Part shown: positions 48,605 through 64,000 of the stretch, piece after piece
Layout of the letters: every line of letters begins with the position of its first letter
Position numbering within the stretch: the first letter of the stretch is position 1
Source: Macrotrachela quadricornifera
Lineage: Eukaryota > Rotifera > Eurotatoria > Philodinida > Philodinidae
DNA length: 64,000 nucleotides
Assembly (NCBI GenBank): GCA_022393335.1
Contig: JAJEKB010021488.1
Span: forward strand, 1,831,406 to 1,895,405
Direction: 5' to 3'
Program-made: the position numbers and the translations under genes
The notes under the pieces: model-generated
What the model saw: the letters and a program-made list of their open reading frames with translations, nothing else
Told to the model about the DNA's origin: nothing
Database searches by the model: none

Positions 48605-50501
48605 AGTATAAGAAAGAATATGAATTATCGATACGCGATAGTAATCAGATGTATGTGGCGCAATTTACTATATTGAAAAATCGTTCTCTTAAAAATATGG
48701 TCTGATTATGGTGTGAATTAGCATGTATATATGGAGTATTTCATAGGATCTCTCCCACGAAATCCACAAGTATTTCGAAATCTCGTGAAACTTTCAGGAT
48801 TTGTAGATTGTGGTAACCTATGATTATTCATAATACTAATTTTTTTAATTTCATTAATGAATACGTACATACGAGGGTCATATATATCATAGTTTTGTAT
48901 GAAAATATGAAAACAATGTTGAGAGGATGTGAGTTAGAAAGCACATCGTGATTGGGATTTCGTCCTTATTTAAGATTACAAAATCTATCTCATATTTCGA
49001 AAAGAAACTCGATAGATAGATTTAAGTTAGGAGTGAGTATTAAAGGATACCGCAATTTGTTTCGATATAGCGCAAGGACCTCATAATGTAGTGAAGACAC
49101 TCTATCTATTGAAATGACTGATAGATAAAAAATGAATGCTACGGTTTACAATTTCAAAAATTATTGGAGAATTGACTTACAGAAATATTAACAGCTAATA
49201 TGATCCGGGTGCCACCGCCTCTACACGTGTGTTGCGCATGTTTGTAACACATCTTCTGGAAAATAAATCCTCGAGATAATAGAGAATCGGTTCAACAAGA
49301 CCGATAACCATATGAATAACACAGAAAGTGTTATGGAGTCCCGGAGGGTTCATCCTCCAATTTTTTTTTGGGACGACTTTTTGAGAAAACTTGATATGGA
49401 TCTTGTGCATTATTAGAAGACTAGCAATTAGATAAAAGACGTAAGCACTAACATGACCCAAGACGGAAAACTATAATGTGGATCCAGCTGGACCCACCAA
49501 CACCGTTCAAGGACTACTCAATATTTCATTGTTTGACACGAAATTATTTTTGTTTAATTAGAATTTTGATATTGTTATAAACTCAACTTGTTTGTATTCA
49601 AATTTTTGAATTTAGTATCCAAGAAGATTCTATATTAAAGATAAAAATTCAATAAATTGCATTGTTTATCAATTTGAACCATTTCAATCCGAAACAAAAT
49701 GTTTGATATCAACACAAAGAACATTTTGTTCTTATTTCGATATTTCTTCATGCATGTTTCATTGATTCGATTCACCACTATAGACTTTTCAAATTCCGAA
49801 TTCTGCCGTTTTGAGTGAATAAGAAACAATGATTGATTAAAATCTTTCTATTTGAGATCCCGAATCGGTACGTAGACGTATTTCACTGGTACTGGTGAAT
49901 TTGATTATCTCGAACGTCAATATTGTAGAAATATTTCTTTCAATAATCGTAATCAATATTGAAATGAACCATTTTGTATCTCATTGTTCTTGATTGAATA
50001 ATGTCGATTGATACTACATGAGCGATGAATAATTCACATGTAATCTAGTCAAACAATCCTATTGAAAAATTCAATCATATCCACTGTAGAAAATGATATT
50101 CATCAAGCAGATTTAGAATTGACGAAAATGAAATATTTTTTGTATCCTACTGTTCGATGTTTAATTCTGTCATTAAAATTCTTTTGATAAAAGTAACGTT
50201 CTTCTTCATAACCTAAGTCAATCAATACGGATTTCATATACCTCTATAAACGACCGTGTTTTTCTTCATATACGATCGTATTGCGCTGCACACGATCATT
50301 GCCGAACCTGTGACAACAAAATTTATTTTTCTGTTATTTTTATCTTATTCATTCTTTCAAAGATATGAAAAAGTAAAGAAAGAGAAAAATCTGCCTAGTA
50401 TCTTTTTTTTTGTATATGAAGGACATTTATATTGATCATTCTTTTGCATTTAAAAGCCAACATGATGATAGAGAAAAAAAGAATGATATTAATAATTTCA
50501 G
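48605..50501. other. Mostly non-coding spacer
   Basis: AT-rich. A minus-strand ORF at 49461-49195 (88 codons) has two hydrophobic segments (YVFYLIASLLIM and NTFCVIHMVIGLVEPILYYL) and a less AT-rich composition than its flanks, so it may be a fragment of a membrane protein. I do not recognise it. Other frames are not gene-like. Confidence 0.35.
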
Positions 50502-53058
50502 ATGTATCTCGGTTTGATTGATTATGGAATATTAATTTTACTTTTACGTAAGTAATTATATAATCTTTAATAAAAAAAATAATTTGTAATTTTATATATG
50601 TTAGTTTTATCAGCTTCTGTTGGAATTTATCAAGGTTCTTTTAAATCAAAACAAAAATCAGCAAAAGAATTTCTTGTTGCCGATGGTCGAATGAAAGTAA
50701 ATTCATCTCTATAATATGTATATAAATATATAATAATATAAATAGATATTTCCAACATCAATGAGTCTATTAGCAAGTTTAACATCTGCAGCATCATTAC
50801 TTGGAATGCCTGTTGAAATATATTATTATGGAACAATGTTTATTTATTGTGGTATGATATAAAAGATTCATTTTGATAAAATAGATTATTTATTTTATAA
50901 AAGTATTTTCATGGTTAATTGCAACATATATAACAATGAAGTTTTTTATACCGAAATTTCATTATATTGGAAGTGTTAGTATTTATGCTGTATGTATATA
51001 TAAATAATAATATTAGTAATATAATTATTCATATAAAATATAGTATCTAGAAGAACGTTTTTCATTAACAATTCGTATATTGGGAACATGTAGTTTTGTT
51101 TTAGTTAGTGTAAGTTAAAATAGAAAATAAAATTTTTCTTTTTTTTGTGTATTTTATTTCAAATTAAATTTTGAAGATTCTTTATATGTCTGTAATACTT
51201 TATGGACCAAGTTTAGCATTAAGTCAAGTTACTGGATTAAATATATGGATATCAGTTGGATCATGTGGAGTTATTTGTACTATTTATACGAGTATTGTAT
51301 GAATATAATAGAATATTTATTTATTTTTTAAATAAAATATAATTTTTAGGGTGGAATGAAAGGAGTTATTTGGACTGATGTTATACAAGCATCTGTTATG
51401 TTTATTGGACTTATTTTATCGATTATTTTAGGTATGTATTCAAAATGTAAAGAATATTATAATTGAAAATAAAAATAAAAAGGTTTAATTGATGCTGGTG
51501 GAATATCAAATGTATTTGAAAAAGTAAAAAATGGAAATAGATTTCAATTATCAGTGTATGAATTATAATTTATTAATATATATATGTTTAAATTTATTTT
51601 TAATATTTAATAAAGTATTAATTTTGATCCATCTATTCGTTATACAATATGGAGTATATTAATAGGTACAACATTTTCTAGTACAGCTCAATATGGATGT
51701 ATACAAACTCAAGCACAACGATATATGTGTGTTAAAGATACAAAATCAGCACAAAAGTATTTAAATATAATAAAATTATTTTTTAAATATATATATATTT
51801 AAATTAGAGTTATTTGGATTCATTATATAATGAATGTAATGATGCAAATGTGTTTTTTATGTATTGGTTGTATTATATATGCTAAATATAATGAATGTGA
51901 TCCACTTACTGCTAAAATAATCTCTCGACCAGATCAAGTAATACAATAATAATAATAATAAAATAATTGAAAAAAGTTTTCTTTAGTTATATCCATTATT
52001 TGTAATAGAAACATTAGGAAAATATCCTGGTGTAACAGGATTATTTATATCATGTATATTAAGTGCAACATTAAGTACATTTTCAAGTGGAGTTAATAGT
52101 ATGGCAACAGTTATTCTTGAAGATATTTATAAAAGATTATCAACAGATCGTTTAATATCTAATGAATATCAATTAATATTTTCGAAAGTTTTGTGTATAG
52201 ATATTTTTTCGATTTTATTTAATAATTAGTTTTTTTTCGATTATATTTAGCGGTAATAATTGGTTGTTTAACAGTATTTTTGGCATTTATTGTATCATAT
52301 TTGAAAAGCAGTATAGTTACAATACTATTACAAATTTTTGGTGCAATTGTAGCTCCAATGCTTGGAATATATTTACTTGGATTATTTTCATCTCGAGTTA
52401 AAAGTCGAGTATGTATATTTATATAAATTATTTAATTTATATTCTTTTTATTATTATTATTATTGTTAGAGTGCTTTGATTGCTTTTTTTGTTTCGTTGA
52501 TATTTCAAATATTTATGCTTATTGGATCTATGAATACTATTAAACCTATGAATAAACAAGGAGGACGATTACCAGTTTCAGTTAAAGGATGTAAACCATC
52601 AATTGATATTACATTATCATCGTTAACAAATGAAAAGTATAAAAGAAGAAATAAATGAATAAATAAAATTTCTTTTCTTTATTTTTTAGTTCATCTTTAT
52701 TAGTATCACTTTTTTCAATATCACCACTTTGGTTTATATTTAATGGTGCTATGATTACTATTATTGTAGGATTGATTGGTACATTTATTTTTGGTAGAAA
52801 AAAAAATTTTTTTATAATAAAAATAAGAAATTCAATAAAAATTTTTATTTTATTTAGATTCAAATGATTCAAAATTAATTGATCCATTATTATTAGTATC
52901 TCGAAATGAAATATTTCCATGTTTATCATCAACAAAAGTAAAGAGAATTTTTCATCAAATTTTTTCTTTATCTTTTAATATTTTTTTTCTAGAAAACAAT
53001 AAAACAAACAATACAAGAAGAAGATGATACTATTATAGAACAGAAAACTATGCTTTAG
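50502..53058 (+). CDS. SLC5-family sodium-solute symporter (574 aa, 16 exons)
   Basis: Exons: 50502-50547, 50605-50696, 50746-50851, 50904-50989, 51044-51109, 51177-51296, 51350-51431, 51483-51555, 51616-51756, 51808-51937, 51987-52194, 52251-52408, 52470-52636, 52690-52793, 52858-52937, 52993-53058. All GT-AG, summing to 1725 nt in frame. It has about 13 hydrophobic helices and the family landmarks SMSLLASLTSAASLLGMPVE (TM2), GGMKGVIWTDVIQ, QRYMCVKDTKSAQK and GLFISCILSATLSTFSSGVN, the last carrying the Na2-site Ser/Thr. The closest animal types are the monocarboxylate/multivitamin/iodide group (SLC5A5/6/8/12). The substrate cannot be told. It acts in the plasma membrane, driven by sodium. 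Introns are tiny, 44-68 bp. A polyadenylation signal lies at 53092. Confidence 0.93.
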
Positions 53059-53939
53059 AATAAAAATATGTTTTTTTTTGTTAAGATTAAAAATAAAGAA
53101 AAATTGTCCTTGAAAGTATTTAATATTTCTAAGTGAAAAGAGTAATGTCTCTGAATCGGCGCAGTTATGAATACAGTGAATTTAGTATCATTGAACAGGG
53201 GTACCGATTTCGATATGAAACAAGTTTTTGAATGAATTGCAAACTTTGTCTATACAGTAAGTTTAAATAGAATTACCATACTCTTCATGAACGCATTTCT
53301 TTGAGATGTATAAAAAATTTACATGTAAAAATTTAATTTGATGAGAAACCTATGAACTGCAAAAGTACTTTTTGTCTATTTAGCATATTGATTGGCAGTT
53401 CATATTCAATTTTATTTTTTTTAAAAAATTCTTAATACTTTAGGCAGGAGAACCAAAATACTGACAACCTCGTCAAAACCTGGCATTTCACGGCTAAAAC
53501 AGAATCTTGAGAAATATGCAAAAAAATATTTTTTCAGTCCGGAAAAGGGGTGCCTCCTAAAGTACTGGCTTATTGAATGAGAAATCATACTGGTAGATTG
53601 ATGAACGAGTAGTCTATATAATAATGATTGCATTTTAATTATTAAATAAGAAAGAAAACCTCGGAGTGTATATCTTTTCTTTTAATCAAGAAAACGTATT
53701 CATAAAGAAGAATAGACTTGTTTTTTTCTTTTTTAATACTATCGGAATGTAATACCATATAAAGATGTTTTTTAAATAGAATTTGATTAGCTTTATCAAA
53801 AAAAAAAATCAAATTAAAATTTTATATTTCATATTATAGTTTGTACTTCTGTAGAAAGTAAACGCGTACTTTTAATAATAAATGTAAAACACGTTTCTAT
53901 AAATGTTTTAGAATATAAAATCTTTGCTTATCTATCTAG
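53059..53939. other. Intergenic between symporter and FG-GAP gene
   Basis: Contains the symporter's presumed 3' end and the upstream region of the next gene. No ORF of interest; the minus frame at 53421-53633 lacks motifs. Confidence 0.5.
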
Positions 53940-56242
53940 ATGAACGAAAACCATGGTTCTAGTTTCCTTATCAATTACTACAATAGAAAAGCTGGTAGTC
54001 TAGATAATGGCTTTAACATATCAAAACACAATGCATCAACTATGCCGTTTCATCTTAGATTTAGTGAACCACTTCCAACATCCCACAATAATCGAAGTAT
54101 ATGGTCATCTAAAACAAATACAAATATTTCAAATATAAATCTAGCACTTGAATCTCCAGTTGAAACGAACAGTAATGCATGGGTGGAAAAAGAAGACACA
54201 TTAAATAATAAAAATCAAAATCAGTTCATATCAAATAATGAAACAGAATTCTCTAGGTGACTTTGCCTATTCTTCATTTTAATAAATACTATTAATTTCT
54301 ACTCTTCTTCTTATGTAGAAAATGTATTAAATTTTGTTCATCATCAGCATGCAAAACGTGTCTCATTTGTTTCGTTATTGGTTTGCTACTTGGCAGCATT
54401 GCTCTCGCGGCAATTTTAACAATGTGGTTGACAGGTAAGCCGAAATAATCGATAATCTGATTTCATAATGGAAACTTTCACTTGTAAAGTCATAAGCAGT
54501 TCCCATTAATATTTCAGATCTGTATTAAATAATTTTTATTTTCATTATGAAGAAATATATTGTTAGACTAGATCAGCGGATATTGAAAATCTCATGATTC
54601 AACTGTCTACCGACTAATGTTATTGTTTTAAAAAATTCGTAATATAGAACTTGCATCACGTTTGGTCAACAGGTGAAGGTTAACAGAAAGAACAATGAAG
54701 CTATTTTTCTGTCTCCTTCATCGGCAACCATAGTTGACTTGGTTGTAATAAAAAGAAAGGGACTAAAATATTTCGCGTCATTGGTGCTTATAAAGATATA
54801 GAAAATCTTTCTTCAAACGATTTTTTGATGATCATTCTAAGGCAAAAGATAGTCTATGTCAACTATTGGCCCTAATATTATTAGAAAACCTAATCAAATT
54901 CGATATTTTCTGCTCCTATAAGTATAACATGAGGGATTAAGGAGTCATAATGAGATAAACTCCTTAGTATGATATTCTTTACTTTATTTTTAGCAACAAC
55001 GACGACAACAACAATAACGACAACAACGACAACTACTACTACAACAACCACACGTAAAGTCGTTTTGTTTTTAGATAAAAAAGCTCATGAGAAAAATATC
55101 TCACCAGTTATCTTAGAAAAATACAAATTATAACAACATTTGTAGAGTGCTATGTCTTTCACTTCGAGCTTCATTTTATTATTTTCTTGTATTAAGGTCG
55201 AATATGTAATTTTACGTTGGCACCTGTGGTATCATATTCAGCTGGTACTTGTCCAGATATGATTACTGTTGGTGATTTCAATAATGATAATCAGTTAGAT
55301 ATTGCTGCTGCTATTGCATGCAGTGGCCTGGTGAATATTTTTTTGAACTATGGAAATGGAACTTTTGCAGCAGGTGTTACATCTTCTGCTAATTTACTCT
55401 CGTCTCCATATGCAATTGCTACTGGTGATTTTAACAATGATCATCTGCTCGATATTGTAGTCAGCACTAGAAGTGGTACTAATTTTGGTATTCTACTTGG
55501 AAATGGTAATGGAACTTTTCGAACGATGACAACGTTTACAACTAGTTCTAGTGCATATTCGATTGCTGTTGGTGATTTCAATAATGACAGTCAAATGGAT
55601 ATAGCTGTTGCCAATAGTATCGGTAATGTGGGCATTTCTTATGGATATGGAAATGGGACTTTTTCAACGCAAACGACATTTTTAACTGGTTCTTCTCCGT
55701 ATTCAGTTGCTGTTGCTGATTTCAATAGTGATAATCAACTGGACCTTGTTGTTGCCAACAGAGGTAGTAATAGTATAAGTGTCCTTCTTGGATATGGAAA
55801 TGGAACGTTTGCAACACAAACAACGTATCCAACTGGTTCTTCTCCATACTCAGTTGCTGTTGGTGATTTCAACAATGACAATCAACTGGACATTGTTGTT
55901 GCCAATAAAGGTAATAATAGTGTAAGTGTTCTTCTTGGATATGGAAATGGACTGTTTGCAACACATACGATATTTCCAACCGGTATTGCTCCATATTCAG
56001 TTGCCGTTGGAGACTTCAATGATGATGATCAACTAGATATTACTGTTGCCAACTATGGTAACAATACTGTAGGCGTCCTTCTTGGATATGGAAATGGAAC
56101 TTTTCAGACGCAAAGATCGTTTACAGCTGGTATCAATCCATGGTCGATAACCGTTGGTGATTTCAACAATGATGGAGTATTGGATATTGCTGATGGAAAT
56201 GGTAATGGTGCTAGTGTTAGCGTCTTTTTAACGATGTGTTAA
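53940..56242 (+). CDS. Type II membrane protein with Thr-rich stalk and FG-GAP/VCBS propeller (512 aa, 4 exons)
   Basis: Exons are 53940-54256, 54319-54434, 54994-55053 and 55197-56242. All GT-AG, 1539 nt in frame. A cytosolic tail of about 106 residues is rich in Asn and Ser. A Cys-rich juxtamembrane stretch (C108, C112, C117, C120 and C123, possibly palmitoylated) leads into one helix (about 120-143). A 60-nt symmetric exon codes almost only Thr (145-165). The last exon encodes seven FG-GAP repeats marked by GDFNNDNQLDI-type calcium loops and GYGNGTF turns, as in an integrin-alpha-like seven-bladed propeller. Expected topology: propeller outside the cell, probably binding a ligand with calcium. 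The 60-nt stalk exon can be skipped without a frameshift. Polyadenylation signal at 56346. Confidence 0.9.
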
Positions 56243-56952
56243 TATTCTGGACTATTAAGGATTTATAGCGCACACTTCATTTACTGATGTATTTTATATT
56301 CTTTGTGGAGATAATACTCATTAGCATTCTGTATTTTTAATTAAGAATAAAGAGAATAGTGAGAAAATGAAAAAGGATAGAACAATAATATTTTCAAAGA
56401 TACATTCATTTTTTTGCTTCACAACATAAGATACAAGTAAGGTACGATAACAAAGTATGATCCAATGGAGAACCAAAGTTTTCAGAAAAAAATTTCATTT
56501 AAAAATTCTTCTCAAACACATTCCAACAATGGGCAGACTTCCAAAATTACATTGAAAAATTCAAATCAAGTTTCTTAAACCCTTCTTTAGATTGAAATTA
56601 AAATGTACAAAAAAACTGACATTCTGTTCCATCAGTATTATAACGTAAGCAGATCATTCTATTCATCCTAGGATGGGAAGTTTTCAATTGAGTGTCGATT
56701 CGATTCTATTTGCATTCATTTTTGAGAAAATGATTAGATGTGTTAAAAGGAAATTTGTATCCGTATGAATTAATATAATGAAGAAAAACTGTTATATGTG
56801 CATCTAGAATAGTTTATTGAAGTTTTTCAGCTTTTCTTTTAAAGAGTTAAAAGAAAAAGAAAATGAGTGAAACTTTCTTCAATATTCATTCAAATGATAA
56901 AAGAAAACCTAAATGAAAGAAAGAAGAAGTATATTTGTCAATCATTTGTTTC
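56243..56952. other. Convergent 3' spacer
   Basis: Lies between the ends of the FG-GAP gene (plus) and the kinase gene (minus). AT-rich, with no gene seen. Confidence 0.55.
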
Positions 56953-59243
<2,291 letters not shown>

Positions 59244-61861
59244 AGTTGTATCAAAGAATTGTTAAAAAAAGAAAAAAATAATCAATATGAAGATAAAATA
59301 AACGACGATTAATAAGTAATGATTAAAAAAATCTTTTTCATTTATATTGTGTAATCTGTAATTACTCCGTCATACCGAATCATGTACGTCAAAGAAAAAA
59401 CCAATGTCAACTAACGGAATACAAAAGACATACGAAAAAAAAAATAAATATGATCATGACGATAAACCAATCAAACAAAGGTAAATAATATATTCACTAT
59501 TAGATGTCGATGCTTGTCCTTTTTTTTTTGTTTTTATTATTAAAGACTATTTTAATTCAATTCCTTTACAATAAATTTTATTTAATCAAATCCTATATTT
59601 ATCATCAATTATTCAAGAAAAAAATAGAGAGAAATTTACCTTTTGAATATTTCCCTCTTAGGTTTATGTTTATTCAAACTGATGTAAATGCAAAAGCATA
59701 TATTCAGCATGCAATTTGTTTATGAAATTGACAACAATTATTTCAATCTCTATTGAAATCAAACAGCATAGATGCACAATGGCTTTTGATCATCTTCTTC
59801 AATCCAAATATTATTTCTTTTAAGGTCATTTATTCGAATTTTTTTTTATACATGTGAGAAAAGATGAATAACTTTATTTTTCTCTTCATCTCTTTAAATT
59901 AATAGTTTTCAAGTAGAAAGTAGTAATGGCAAGAATCAATTAAAACTTGAAATTTTAACAATGATTCATATAGAGGATATAAGAATTTATTTTGTTTGTC
60001 CGTAAAAAGACGGCTATCTTACTAAAAAAATATATTTGTAAAACTTGATTGCAGACTTTTAGAATCTAGGAAACAACTGGAATGACCGGTTATGAAACTT
60101 TACAAGGCAACTCTTTTCCTGAAAAAGTAACTTGGCGCGATTTGGTGGCTAAATGCGTCACTGTCTTTGTTTTAATCTCTGTTGCATATGTCGAAGTGTT
60201 GAGTGAAAAGGCTATTTCCAAAGTTCGAAAGCTAATCATATCAATCTCGAAAATCTTGAATTAAACTTTGCAAAAAAATCCATCTTTTCTTTTAAAGGAT
60301 TAAAACTGTTATTCCAACTACAATGATCTAACATCTTATTTCTTCTCATAAATATTCAATTTCTATATTTTGCCTTTCAATCGCTCATCACAATTTTCAT
60401 TTATCAAAAATTGGTTTAATATCACATATACGTTATTTCTTAGCTGAATTTCTATAACATATAATCATAATGAAGAACAAAATTTAAATCAAAAATTTAA
60501 ACTGAAAAAGATTGAAATTTGTTGAGAGTACGACACCGAAAGAATCTTTTAGAGTTCAACTATGTCGTAGTACGATTCATTGCTATATTCTGTTTCTTTA
60601 TTCTTATCTATTATTTCATATAGATGACATAATAGATATATGTATATCTGTTCTATTCTTTGGTTCCTTTTCACATATGATATTTTACAACTTCTTTTGG
60701 AATATACCCATTGCGTTTCTGATTATCATTTGAATTTTTCCAATTTGCTCACCTGTATGTAGTGAACATTTTTCCAATATAAAATCAAATTCTGATTTTA
60801 TACTAGTTAAAACAAGTGTCCCGTTGATAAACTGTTATCAGTGAAATAAGTTACAAATTGACTATGGCTTCAAGTGATAACAATAGATTTCTAAGAAAAT
60901 AAATTTTATTCTAGAAAACGATAATTTGATGGTGATTAGTATTTGAAAATTTTCCTATAGAGTTTTCATTCTAACAAATTTCTATCAAAAATAACAACAA
61001 AACAGTAGTTTCAAATTATTTGATCAATTTTTTTTTATCGTTTTAATTCATTTATTCGTTCATATTGATGAAAAAAATTATATTTCGCAATGATGATTGT
61101 TCGATCAACCATATGATACTCTCTTCTTATTTGTTTATATTTAGATGCTATTATAAGCATCAATGCATGAAAACAAATATCAGTATCCGACAACTTGTTC
61201 AGATTCCAGAATTGATTATTTTGGAGAAATAAACACGATAAATTGTTTTTTTAATCAATTAATTTAAAATAAAATACTTAATCGAATTTGATTTATTGAA
61301 TCTGAAAAATAAAAACATTTTTTAAATTAGTAGATGTCGTCAAATATACTCAATTTCATTTAAACTTGAATATGTTTAAGTCATTTACTAATTTACCTTT
61401 TACATTTGTTCATATCGTTAGAGTTTATTTAGTTTATTATAAGTAATCAGAGAAAAGAGACGTATTGTTTACAAGTGAATAGAAATAAATTGCATATACC
61501 TTTTACTCTTTCTAATAATAGAGAATAAAAAAGGATTATTGTAGAAAAGTAATTGCGTTTAACTCAAATTCTAAAGAATAGATGAATAGATCGACGCTTT
61601 AACGAATCTACCTTTCTGTATTTTGTAAATGTAATAAAAAATAAATCCATCAGATAAATGACGTATTTGACGTCAACTTAAATACCTATAATTAACCTAT
61701 GTTTTTATCTGCATTTTGTTTTTCTTTTACGCAATCAATATTTATTTTTGTAATACATTGTAGCCACATCGGTATATATACGTCTGAAATTGTATATCAT
61801 TGATCATAATTACATGGTTACTAAATATTAATATCAATATCTGTGAGAAGACGTGAAAAAG
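59244..61861. other. Intergenic, no supported gene
   Basis: AT-rich. ORFs at 59504, 60082 (60 codons, one hydrophobic stretch) and 60512 are short and have no recognised motif. Confidence 0.5.
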
Positions 61862-62683
61862 ATGGTTAATTTAATAACGAAGATATTATTTCTACTGTTT
61901 ATCTCAATTATATGTGTTCAGAGTGAAAAAATTTTTTATTCAAGCTTAGGTAAGATATGCTGCATTTTCTAACTAATACTTTTTGTCTGTTTCTTGATGT
62001 TTTCTAATTTATTGTTTAAATATTTACGTTCTCCATATAAATGATTATTTAGAGCATGAATTATCATTCAACAAACTCATGCGCAAAATACGCGCTCCTG
62101 AGGTAAATACATGTGCCTATACTCCGGATGAATGCAGAGAAATGGCACAAGCATCTAACCTGGCCGGTTCTCAACTAAGAGTATTTATTCTTAAGTGTTC
62201 TCAATGCAACTCATCTCGAACATGTTGCAATAGTGATAGTTTTTGCACTAAACGTCAGGCTTTGCCGATACCACAATACTGTGTGAAATATGTCGATTTA
62301 GGTGGTAGATGCCTTCTTAATGAGCAATGTAAACCTGTTGGTAAGTTCTGTGACAATAAATCTAAATTTTGTCTTTATTGTAAATCATGTTTCATATCTT
62401 TTTGCTTCCATATTTAGACAATCAGGTAGTAATATGTAAAAACAATAAATGTATAATCCGAGGAAGTGATTGCAAAAAAGTCGGCGACTCCTGCACATAT
62501 AGTTCCGAATGTTGTGGCGCTTGTATATTTGATAGAAATCTCAAGGGAACGTGTCAAGATATTTCTTATGATAATAGTTGTACCTCCGATGGTCAGTGTA
62601 ATTCAAATGGTCAAACGCGATACTGTTGTAAAAATCGTTGTTGCAATTCTAAATGTAATGCCGACAGTGGTGATTGTCCGTAG
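61862..62683 (+). CDS. Secreted Cys-rich protein (213 aa, 3 exons)
   Basis: Exons are 61862-61949, 62053-62340 and 62418-62683, GT-AG, 642 nt in frame. A clear signal peptide (MVNLITKILFLLFISIICVQ) is followed by about 26 cysteines in spaced pairs (CSQCNSSRTCC, CCKNRCCNSKC), suggesting several small disulphide-knotted modules. No helix or anchor, so it is exported. The overall style resembles the Cys-rich module of the 14.4-kb gene. A second in-frame donor at 62378 (TATT|GTAAAT) would keep 12-13 more residues including GKFCDNKSKFC, so two isoforms are possible. Function unknown; it could belong to defence peptides or extracellular-matrix proteins. Confidence 0.8.
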
Positions 62684-64000
62684 TGAAGAAATTTAGTTAC
62701 AACAAAAAACATATTTCTTTTTTTAAATTTACATTTTTTTTGTCATAATTAGCTTTGTATTATAATTCAGCAAGCTTATTAATAAATTTTTGATGATTAA
62801 AATTTTCATAACGACATAGTGTGTGCTCTAATAATTAACTTTAAAATGAATACATAACTTTTGCAAAAATGAACAATTTTGTGAAACTCATATAAATTTT
62901 CATTAGCATGAAGAGCATAAAGATATGCAAGTTCTATATTTTAACCACAAAGGAGCTGCGTTAAAATAAGTTTTTTTATGATATAAAAGAAACAGTTTTC
63001 TGTTAAATAATCTATGATGTTGTTGACTTGTTGTGTAATGTGCATTGTGTATGCGTAGGGTTATGTTCATATGGATCTAGTAAATATCAGAGCCCAAATC
63101 GAATCGACTTTTCTTAATTCGAATTCGATTCGATCTAATCCAGAGTTCATCTATTATCTATAAGAAAAGCTTTTAAATTCCATCGCATTTGTGTGCCACA
63201 ATTTTATCATAAAATAACTTGACCAATGTATAATTAGTAATTCTAACCAATTCATATTTGATCTGATGATATTTATTTATGATATTTATGAGAACTTATG
63301 TGTGTAGTGCTTGAAGTAATATAATGATAAGTTTCGAAACATTTAAAAGATGATGCAAAACAAAAAACCAGTGTAAGTTCTTCGTTATCACGTCAGTTTT
63401 TCGGCGGAAAGCACACATCGATTCTCTTCCAACATATCATTGGGACTAGTTTACTTTGATTTGGTATAAATTTAGAATTTGTATTATCATTCTTCAATAG
63501 TAACTATTGGATTCCGAAGTGCAGTCTTAAAGCGAGCTCATAAAAGGTTCTGATAATCAAATTTCAATTACTGAATGAGAAATTAAAGAATTAGTGGATG
63601 CCATTTTGATAATAAGTTAAAGTGACTAATTTATGACAACAGGAATATAAAATAATCTCAAGATATCAATGAAGAAAAGATGGTGATATGCCACTTATTT
63701 TAGAAAAATGCACTCTTTTCCATTGGATAGTCATCCGTCTGTCGTTTGCAGCATGAAACAATCGAACAAATAGAAGAAATAAATTAAAATTTTCATTACA
63801 TGTAAGTCACCAATCATCATGAATACATTATTTGTAATTATTAAGAGAGAACAAAAAAATGTATAGAAATTAATTAACTATGTAGAATAATTCGTCAAAG
63901 GTTGCTCAACCATTGTTAACATAATTTTCAAGAGATAAATGATAGTTCAATCAATAATAACGGATGGGCCATAAAGAATGTCACCTTTTGTATTTTGACT
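62684..64000. other. Intergenic to window end, no gene seen
   Basis: AT-rich sequence after the secreted protein. A possible polyadenylation signal AATAAA lies near 62781. No further coding frame is supported. Confidence 0.5.

Noticed and set aside
53421..53633. 70-codon minus-strand ORF
   Set aside because: No family motif, no splice context, and composition like that of surrounding spacer.
55217..56242. FG-GAP frame taken as a stand-alone gene
   Set aside because: It has no ATG at its start and joins in frame, by GT-AG borders, to upstream anchor and Thr exons.
60082..60264. 60-codon ORF with one hydrophobic stretch
   Set aside because: Short, isolated, no splice partners or recognised motif; not better than chance in AT-rich DNA.

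Overview
The window is eukaryotic, AT-rich DNA. Genes are broken by short introns (mostly 45-80 bp) with clean GT-AG borders, and the sequence between them is full of DNA transposons, fold-back elements and decayed tandem repeats. Several features point to a bdelloid rotifer: paired ADP-ribosyltransferase/TPR proteins, membrane-anchored propeller proteins on threonine stalks (NHL and FG-GAP types), secreted Cys-rich proteins, a large single-exon NACHT protein, and hAT, Helitron and piggyBac debris. The assignment rests on family recall; no search was run.

Layout. 0-5.2 kb: a fragment of an unidentified membrane protein, a possible terminal-inverted-repeat element with a fold-back and a tRNA-like sequence inside it, and a decayed tandem array. 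5.4-12.6 kb: two divergent ART-TPR genes (692 and 688 aa) with a second membrane-protein fragment between them. 14.4-22.5 kb: a five-exon secreted Cys-rich/Thr-Ser-rich gene with a premature stop and transposon-like insertions in its long introns. 22.5-28.8 kb: no convincing gene; a 78-bp-period array and a 610-bp fold-back. 28.85-32.4 kb: an 1186-aa NACHT NTPase whose N-terminal half carries an apparent permuted papain-like Cys/His/Asn signature. 32.6-35.9 kb: a defective Helitron with both termini recognisable. 37.6-42.05 kb: a 4.48-kb hAT element with perfect 8-bp target duplications and a broken transposase. 42.2-44.0 kb: a six-exon NHL propeller membrane protein. 44.4-48.6 kb: nested transposons (piggyBac-type inside hAT inside an AGCAGT-repeat element) and piggyBac transposase debris. 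50.5-53.1 kb: a 16-exon SLC5 sodium-solute symporter. 53.9-56.2 kb: a four-exon FG-GAP propeller membrane protein. 57.0-59.2 kb: a 12-exon MAPKAP-kinase-2/3-like kinase with two 7-nt microexons. 61.9-62.7 kb: a small secreted Cys-rich protein.

How the genes relate. There is no operon logic. Housekeeping-type genes (symporter, kinase) sit among environment- or defence-type genes (ART-TPR, NACHT, stalked propellers, secreted Cys-rich proteins). The NHL and FG-GAP genes share one design: a cytosolic tail, one signal-anchor helix, a Thr-rich stalk on small exons and an intronless propeller exon. I rebuilt exon models by hand from splice signals and frame continuity. All seven multi-exon models close in frame. 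The Cys/Thr gene is interrupted by one in-frame stop. The best candidate for something undescribed is the NACHT protein with the putative protease-like half.
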